Assembly (NCBI GenBank): GCA_958295665.1
Contig: OY282558.1
Span: 339,671,106 to 339,735,105 of the forward strand
DNA from: Tipula vernalis
Lineage: Eukaryota; Arthropoda; Insecta; Diptera; Tipulidae
Direction of reading: 5' to 3'
DNA length: 64,000 bases
In this document: one piece after another, positions 58,680 through 64,000 of the stretch
Layout of the letters: every line of letters begins with the position of its first letter
Numbering within the stretch: position 1 is the stretch's first letter
Notes under the pieces: model-generated
Told to the model about the DNA's origin: nothing
What the model saw: only the letters and a program-made list of their open reading frames with translations
Databases searched by the model: none
Position numbers and translations under genes: made by a program

Positions 58680-59645
58680 GGCTGAAGTTTCAAAATTAAT
58701 AGATAATTTGCAAACATTTCACTCGAAAATGTAACAGTTCGACGCCAAATTTGATGTTATTTAACGTGAACAAATATCAATCTCGGGACTATCGTCATAT
58801 CAGGCATCGCCCGTTAATCGCCTATGAATCTGTTGAAAACATATTTTCTAAAATCTCAAATGTAATAAATTTTGGAAAAAGGAATTGAAGCTGTTGATGA
58901 TGGTTTGACGTTTTTTAAGAATTATTTATCTTTTAAAAATTTATCCCTAAGTCTAATTGGTTTGGAAATGAACGTACGAATACAGTTATCAGTATTTAAC
59001 GAAATATAATTAATTGATTCTGCAAGCGAACGGGAAATACAATATCTAGTGTTTTCACTAAAGGTGGATTGGTATACATGTTATTCAACAACAATAGGAA
59101 ACCAGCTATACTGAGAAGTATCGACGACCTTCATAATGCTATAAAGCAATATAATTCTGCAATAAATTTCAATACCGTCACTTTCATTCATGTAAACACG
59201 GCTGAAATATTCAATACAAATCAAATCTTTCAAGAAAAATCATCTTGATGTTAATCTGCGAACATTAATGTTAATACAAACATCACCAAGGGGGGGGGGG
59301 GGCTGCTTAGTATATTTTAGCTTGGTATAGTAATGTGAGTAATTCCCAAATATTGATCTTATGTTCATAGAAATTGGTAATCAATATAATAAATTTGTTA
59401 TAGTAGTGGTTTATTATCTTGGATGATATTATGTAAATAAATTATGTTAATTCAGTGAAGTAATAATTGTTGGGGACTTTAATTGTAATTGGCTTAGTAC
59501 TAAACCAAAGGTCAAAAAATTCAAATCATTAATGTCTGCTTTTGATCTTAACTTAATTTCAAAAGAGGCCACTAATTTCATGGGCAAAGCTACCTTAATT
59601 GATTTAGCGTTTCCTAATTATTCTACCAATTTAAGAGTGTGAAAA
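58680..59645 (+). pseudogene. LINE remnant: ORF1-like start and endonuclease
   Basis: Plus strand: MAEVSKLIDNLQTFHSKM (58678) and SISGLSSYQASPVNRL look like an ORF1 start with coiled-coil tendency. GGLVYMLFNNNRKPAILRSI (59066-59125) is followed by AIKQYNSAINFNTVTFIHVN. Then 59455-59640 reads EVIIVGDFNCNWLSTKPKVK, SLMSAFDLNLISKEATNFMG and KATLIDLAFPNYSTNLRV, an AP-endonuclease segment with the catalytic GDFN. Frames shift repeatedly and RT is absent. A run of 13 G lies at 59290-59302. Type CR1/Jockey-like. Confidence 0.6.
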
Positions 59646-60004
59646 AATAACACGTATACGTATACATTTCCAATTAGAGTTTTTTTTCGTAAGTGTGAGT
59701 GATTTACACTGTTAGAACCACCGTTTTATGAGATAGGCATATACAAGTGCAAGAGATGATATTTGCTATGATGTTTTAATATTATATCTGTTTCTTTCTA
59801 ATATTACGTCATATGTGAAGTTTGTAACAAAAACATATGAGTGAAAAATTACATTAAGGTAAATTTTAAATTCTAAAAATGACTTATTTTACATTAAATA
59901 GGATAGTTCCTAGGTATTGTTTTAACAAATAAACAACGCTACAACTACCGTAAGATCAGATTGATGATAATTAATAACCTTAGGTGTCGAGTGTAGGAAG
60001 TAGT
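59646..60004. other. Non-coding interval
   Basis: AT-rich, no feature recognised. Confidence 0.4.
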
Positions 60005-60400
60005 GATTGTCGCACGATGCCACTAATGGAGAATAATAGCCTGAAGTTTCGTGAATCGAATGGGGGGAGGAATACAATTTTTTTTTTGTTACATCATATC
60101 GATTCTGCTCCTTTTATTTATTGTTCAAACCAATAACAGGAATATCACGGGGATTGTTGCAAGATACCATTAGTAGGGAATAATAGCCTTAAATGCCGTG
60201 AATCTAACGATACATACCGCATTTCTCAACGGTGGGGAAGGAATAAGAAATTTTAATTTTTTGGTACGTCATAGCGCTTTTGCTCGATTGATGTCGCAAG
60301 ATGCCATTAGCGGGAAATAATAGCCTTCAGTGTCCTGAATCAAATGATGTATATCACATTTCTCAACAGTGGGGAGGAATACCAAATTCTCGAAATTTCC
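60005..60400 (+). repeat. Tandem repeat, three diverged units of ~140 bp
   Basis: Units begin near 60005, 60152 and 60287 with GATTGTCGCA/GATTGTTGCA/TGATGTCGCA, each followed by AGATRCCATTAG, GAATAATAGCCT and TGAATC. The spacer has CATTTCTCAACRGTGGGGA in two of them. Spacings are about 147 and 137 bp. Non-coding minisatellite-like array. Confidence 0.75.
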
Positions 60401-61125
60401 AGAACAAAGTCAATACAGCAGATATGCTAGAAACCATATTCGCATTTCGGATTTTTTATTTTTGTTGAAGAGATTTCTTCATTGACATGTACTGCAACAT
60501 TCCGTATACATATTGCCTGTTATTTATATCGGCGACGCTTGATGTTGACCATTTGGCATTTTTCTTTCAAAGCCTAGTTTATTGGCATTTAACCAATCCT
60601 AATATCAATCTTTACTGATTCCTATTTTATAGGAAACTTTTTGGGATTTATATGTAACTTTTATTGGATAAAATATCGCCTCAATGAATACTACTTGTAT
60701 ATACACATACAAACAAATTTTTTGTTATTTGGGAAGAATTTCACTTCGGTTCTTTATTAAAGAATTAATTTTCGTTTTTGCCCCGTAAATTGTTTTCGGC
60801 TATTAGCCTTGATAAATAACAAACATAAATAAAGTTAAACTACAAAATCTAAGCTAACTAAAATACGTGTAAAAATATTTTATAAATAGTTGAGACAGAA
60901 TTTGGTTGATAGTGATTTTTTTGAAAAGTGGAACCATCAACAGTATTTGGTGCATATCAAAAAATCCGTGATACCGACTTACATAGGTAAATTAAAATCA
61001 CAAATAAAAAACAATTTTGTTTGTAGATTAAGTGATTTTTCATTCTTTGGTTTCTACTTTAAAATCCGTGATAAATAGGTAGGCTCATCAAATTTTTCTT
61101 CTCTAAAACCATAGACAGTATTTGG
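60401..61125. other. Non-coding interval
   Basis: No gene recognised. A CAGTATTTGGTG word recurs at about 60941 and 61119 and AAATCCGTGATA at about 60963 and 61062, suggesting a small local duplication before the LINE. Confidence 0.45.
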
Positions 61126-61538
61126 TGTTACATTGGAGGTCCGGCGTCTTTTGGAAGGGTGGAATAAAGTCTAGTAATACCGGCTCCGTAACCTTCCCTT
61201 AGGGTGAGCTCCAGCAGGCTGTTCTGGTCATGTTCTAGGTAGTCTGTCTGTGGGCCCACGAACTGCACGAGGGGTAACCTGAGCGTGATTCGCAAGTGTA
61301 TGTACTACCTCCTCGTGGTAACTGTTGGCTCGTTTACCGGACGCTAAAGAATGGTAGAAACCTTGAAAAAAAAAAAATCTAACATGAGACACGTGCGCCG
61401 AGGGATTAATGATCATGGGTTAGTTGGTCGCTAGCACGGAGCTCCGGATACTAGGTTACCTACGGTTTCAATCAGCCTTACCACGGCAAGAGGCGCTGCC
61501 GTGGAGGACCTATCATTCCTCAAACAAATCAACACTGC

Positions 61539-62754
61539 ATGGATTTAATTAAAAACAAAAAAAATAAGGGCGGTGCTTCTTCAAACGCACCAGTCTCAGA
61601 AGATGACAAGAACCATTCAGGCCCTGCTTCTGAGATCGAAAAATTAATAGAAAACTCTAGCACGGACGTAGTGGTGGGCTCTCCTTTACATGGCACTCTA
61701 TTGCCTGAAATGGATACCCAATCCACGTCGACAACGGCCGAAATAAATAACTACCTGGAAGACATGAAAGAGGAGAGCACGCCTCAGTGGGGCCACGAGG
61801 AGACGTCTGCCCCATCTAATTCGGTCAGGGGTCGCCGCGACGCTGCCTTGCAGCAATGTAGGGAGAAGATCAGGGACAGAATTGTCCCAACTAACAGGAG
61901 AAATAGGTCGAATGACGACTCTACCCCCAAGGGCATCGCGGCAAAAAGAGGGAAAGTGTCAAGTCCTTCACCGAAGGCATTGGAAGCCGCCCCAAAAGCT
62001 GCAACGGAGAGCGACAATAAGGAGAGTTGCCCCGAGAACAGAGCCGACACGGCCACAAGGTATAGTACCGCAGTGAAGGCTGGTCAGGTTGGAGATTACC
62101 AACCAAGGTTTCCCGGAAACAAAACTGGGCATTGCCGAGATTCTGGCAATACAAATCCTGGGATGTCGCACCAGAAACGGTTGGCTCCCGGCCAACTGTG
62201 CCGATGAAGAAACGGCAGAGTGGCTTAGGGTCACATTGCCCTCACTTAAGCCATGGGACGGGGCATCCCTGAAGGCAGTCGGGGAGGAGGAGTTGCCTCG
62301 CCCAAAGATAATGTTTGTTTACCTGCCACGAGGGGATATGGAGACAAACGATAAGATACTGCGCCGTCTGGCGATCTAGAATAAGGATCTAAGAGACGCA
62401 GACTGGAGGATTATTGCGAGGAAGGAGCGAGAAGGCGACCTCCTTCAAATTACGATGTCTGTTTTACACAAAACGGCGGAGATACTCAAGGGCTCCAACT
62501 ACAGAGTCAACTGGATGTTTGGTTCTGTACAGGAGGAGAGGCCCGACACGTCAAGAGCAGCTTCGGCTGAGAACGCTGGCCGCGATGATGAGGTCACAGG
62601 GGCGGGGGAGGCCAGGAGACTTGGCACCTCCGGAACAGGGAGACCGGCCAAACCAGGCCGAGGAAAGAGCGGGAAGAGCCATTGGCTGACCCCAAGAGGA
62701 AGGGTGGCACAACAGCAACCAAGCAAACCAGGCTCTCCGAAGCCTAAGAAATAA
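61539..62754 (+). pseudogene. LINE ORF1 (DUF4780-type)
   Basis: N-terminal polar part from ATG 61539 (MDLIKNKKNKGGASSNAPVS, DAALQQCREKIRDRI, KGIAAKRGKV). A one-base shift near 62086 moves the frame to ITNQGFPETKLGIAEILAIQ, TAEWLRVTLPSLKPWDGASL, EELPRPKIMFVYLPRGD, the DUF4780-like domain of insect LINE ORF1 proteins. TAG at 62377-62379 interrupts LAI-stop-NKDLRDADWRIIARKERE. The same frame then continues to GSNYRVNWMFGSVQ and a basic Gly/Pro/Lys-rich end (PSKPGSPKPKK, stop 62752-62754). ORF1 proteins bind the element RNA. Confidence 0.75.
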
Positions 62755-62868
62755 AAAATAAAAAATACACATCATGGTGATACACACCAAACCTACAACA
62801 ACAACGAAACTGAGATTCGTGCAGATTAATCTGCATCGATCGAAAACCGCTACAAACAACCTAAACTG

Positions 62869-63220
62869 GGAATATGTTAGACCGATTGGAAGAAATCCAA
62901 ATCTATAAACATAGAAATAACCAATACATGCTCAACGAAAAATTGAATACAAAAACAAATAAGCTAAACGACTTAATTTTGTACCGTGGATGAAAAATAA
63001 TTTTTTTTTTTTTTCTAGTGGTTTTTTACAATTAAAAAGCAGTATTTTTCAAAATTATTTTAGTAGTTAAATTGGGAATGAAGAAGGATGAAATCCGAAA
63101 CCGGTCTTCCAAAAAGTAAAAATTAATTATTACAATTTAAGAAAGTTTTTAACTCTATGTTATTAAATAAAGTAGAACAAAGTTGATTATTTTTGGTTTT
63201 TGTTTTGTTTTATAATTTGT
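62869..63220 (+). mobile_element. 352-bp insertion with 11-bp target duplication, PLE-like
   Basis: Interrupts LINE ORF2. AACCTAAACTG occurs on both sides (62858-62868 and 63221-63231), an 11-bp target-site duplication. The insert is AT-rich, contains a T15-type run and a hammerhead-like motif at 63079-63101. A short plus-strand reading near its start (MLDRLEEIQIYKHRNNQYML) resembles a coiled-coil Penelope ORF start. Possibly a terminal-repeat-derived, non-autonomous Penelope relative; not certain. Confidence 0.6.
63079..63101 (+). ncRNA. Hammerhead-ribozyme-like motif
   Basis: TGAAGAA (63079-63085), stem GGAT (63086-63089), loop GAA, stem ATCC (63093-63096), GAAAC (63097-63101), then CGGTC. 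Same order as at 12845-12872 and 14722-14749, with a different, fully paired helix II. The base before TGAAGAA is A rather than C, so the core is imperfect. Confidence 0.4.
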
Positions 63221-64000
63221 AACCTAAACTGTCTTTTTATGATTAATGAATGGAATATAGCGCTAATATAGGAGCCTTAGACCAACAATGGGAAGATTAA
63301 AGGTTTTACAGCCAATACAGGTAGGCTAGTCTATGACACGGCTGCAGATAGGCCTAGGACAGCAATTCTCTGTCGCTCAACTACAAACTAAAAATTCGTC
63401 ATTGGTTGCGACGCTAATGCACACTACGTAGTCTGGGGAAGCAGCAACACCAATTTAAGAGGTGAGCAACTTTTTGAATTCTGTCTTAGTAACAACTTAG
63501 CAGTTAACAATAAAGTGAGTGATGCGACCTTTGTGAATGCGGTTAGGTGAGAGGTACTGAATCTTAACCCGTCTGACATGGGAACCTCCAGTGCAATTCT
63601 CGACTGGCATGTGTCCAAGGAAGCATCCCTCTCAGATCAAATGTACATCAGGTTTGATATCAATATCCATTCGGGACAAGAGTTGATGGTAAGGATACCA
63701 AAAGGCACCAACTGGCCAGTCTATAACGACATACTTTTGGATAACTTACCTGGTCTACAGACCACGATAAACTCTGTCAAAGACCTCGACAGAGTAGCAA
63801 ACGACGTTACAGAGGCAATAATTAATGCGTACCACTCAAGCTCACCCTGGTGCGTATTAAAGGCACAAGGGATGTTCCTTGGTGGAACCAAAACTTGGAA
63901 AACTTGAGACGGAATGTCCGTAAACTTTTTAATAGGGCTAAGAGGACGAACGATTGGACTACCTATCAGGATTCCCTTACCCAATACAAAATAGCTCTTA

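Larger units (their letters stand above)
61130..64000 (+). mobile_element. LOA/R1-type LINE, runs off the window end
   Basis: 5' untranslated region from about 61130, ORF1 from 61539, ORF2 from 62773 to beyond 64000, all on +. The body is much less AT-rich than the window average, as is usual for younger LINE sequence in an AT-rich genome. ORF1 and ORF2 contain stops and shifts, and ORF2 is interrupted by a 352-bp insertion, so the copy is dead. A 3'-end fragment of a similar LINE type lies at 9928-10200. Confidence 0.8.
62773..64000 (+). pseudogene. LINE ORF2, endonuclease part, interrupted
   Basis: ATG 62773: KLRFVQINLHRSKTATNNL is the start of the AP endonuclease (QINLHRSK). After the 352-bp insertion it resumes at 63245 with NIALI-stop-EP, TNNGKIKGFTANTGRLVYDT, FVIGCDANAHYVVWGSSNTN (catalytic Asp/Asn), LRGEQLFEFCLSNNLAVNN, SDATFVNAVR, DWHVSKEASLSDQMYIRFDI (SDH-equivalent reads SDQ). 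A shift at about 63870 leads into PWWNQNLENLRRNVRKLF and NDWTTYQDSLTQYK up to the window end. The reverse transcriptase would lie beyond 64000. Confidence 0.8.

Overview
This is AT-rich eukaryotic DNA with long intergenic stretches, spliceosomal introns with GT..AG ends, and dense transposable elements typical of insects (Penelope-like elements, mariner/Tc1, PIF/Harbinger, hAT, BEL/Pao, Gypsy, LOA/R1-type and other LINEs, MITEs). An insect is very likely. Frequent ATACATATGTA-type words and the LINE types would fit a fly, but the order is only a guess. No bacterial-type genes, CRISPR arrays, rRNA or tRNA genes were recognised.

The one confident host gene is the 3' part of the NK-type homeobox gene Hmx on the + strand at 55672-56842: three exons with consensus splice sites, a complete HMX homeodomain split by a 69-bp intron, and a stop. 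Its 5' exons were not found.

Layout. 1-1.75 kb: AT-rich, no gene. 1.75-8.4 kb: Penelope-like element (PLE) copies on the minus strand, one apparently split by a 3-kb LINE. 8.4-12.8 kb: fragments of a GIY-YIG nuclease and two LINEs, then a long foldback repeat. 12.8-14.8 kb: a PLE with inverted terminal repeats that carry hammerhead-like motifs. 15.8-18.6 kb: decayed Gypsy, Tc1/mariner and mariner coding sequence. 18.9-23.6 kb: MITEs, a hAT pseudogene split by a MITE, and a Tc1 pseudogene. 24.3-28.2 kb: a 215-bp piggyBac-type MITE whose TTAA flank was hit by a 3.65-kb PIF/Harbinger element. 28.3-30.6 kb: a second, multi-exon hAT. 30.6-35.0 kb: non-coding. 35.65-41.95 kb: a full-length BEL/Pao element with near-identical LTRs but broken genes. 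42-43.6 kb: a comparatively GC-rich, unidentified stretch. 44.1-53.5 kb: mariner and Gypsy remnants, then a second copy of the piggyBac-type MITE split by a 7.1-kb Harbinger element that itself hosts a MITE and a Tc1-family foldback. 55.7-56.8 kb: Hmx. 58.7-59.6 kb: LINE remnant. 60.0-60.4 kb: tandem repeat. 61.1-64 kb: a LOA/R1-type LINE running off the window, interrupted by a 352-bp insertion with an 11-bp target duplication.

The pieces do not form a pathway. The window records repeated nested transposition next to a developmental regulator. The strongest structural observations are the recently moved but coding-dead BEL element, the Tc1 foldback with 209-bp arms, the two piggyBac-MITE/Harbinger nests resolved to their target duplications, and the recurring hammerhead-like motif in Penelope-type sequence.
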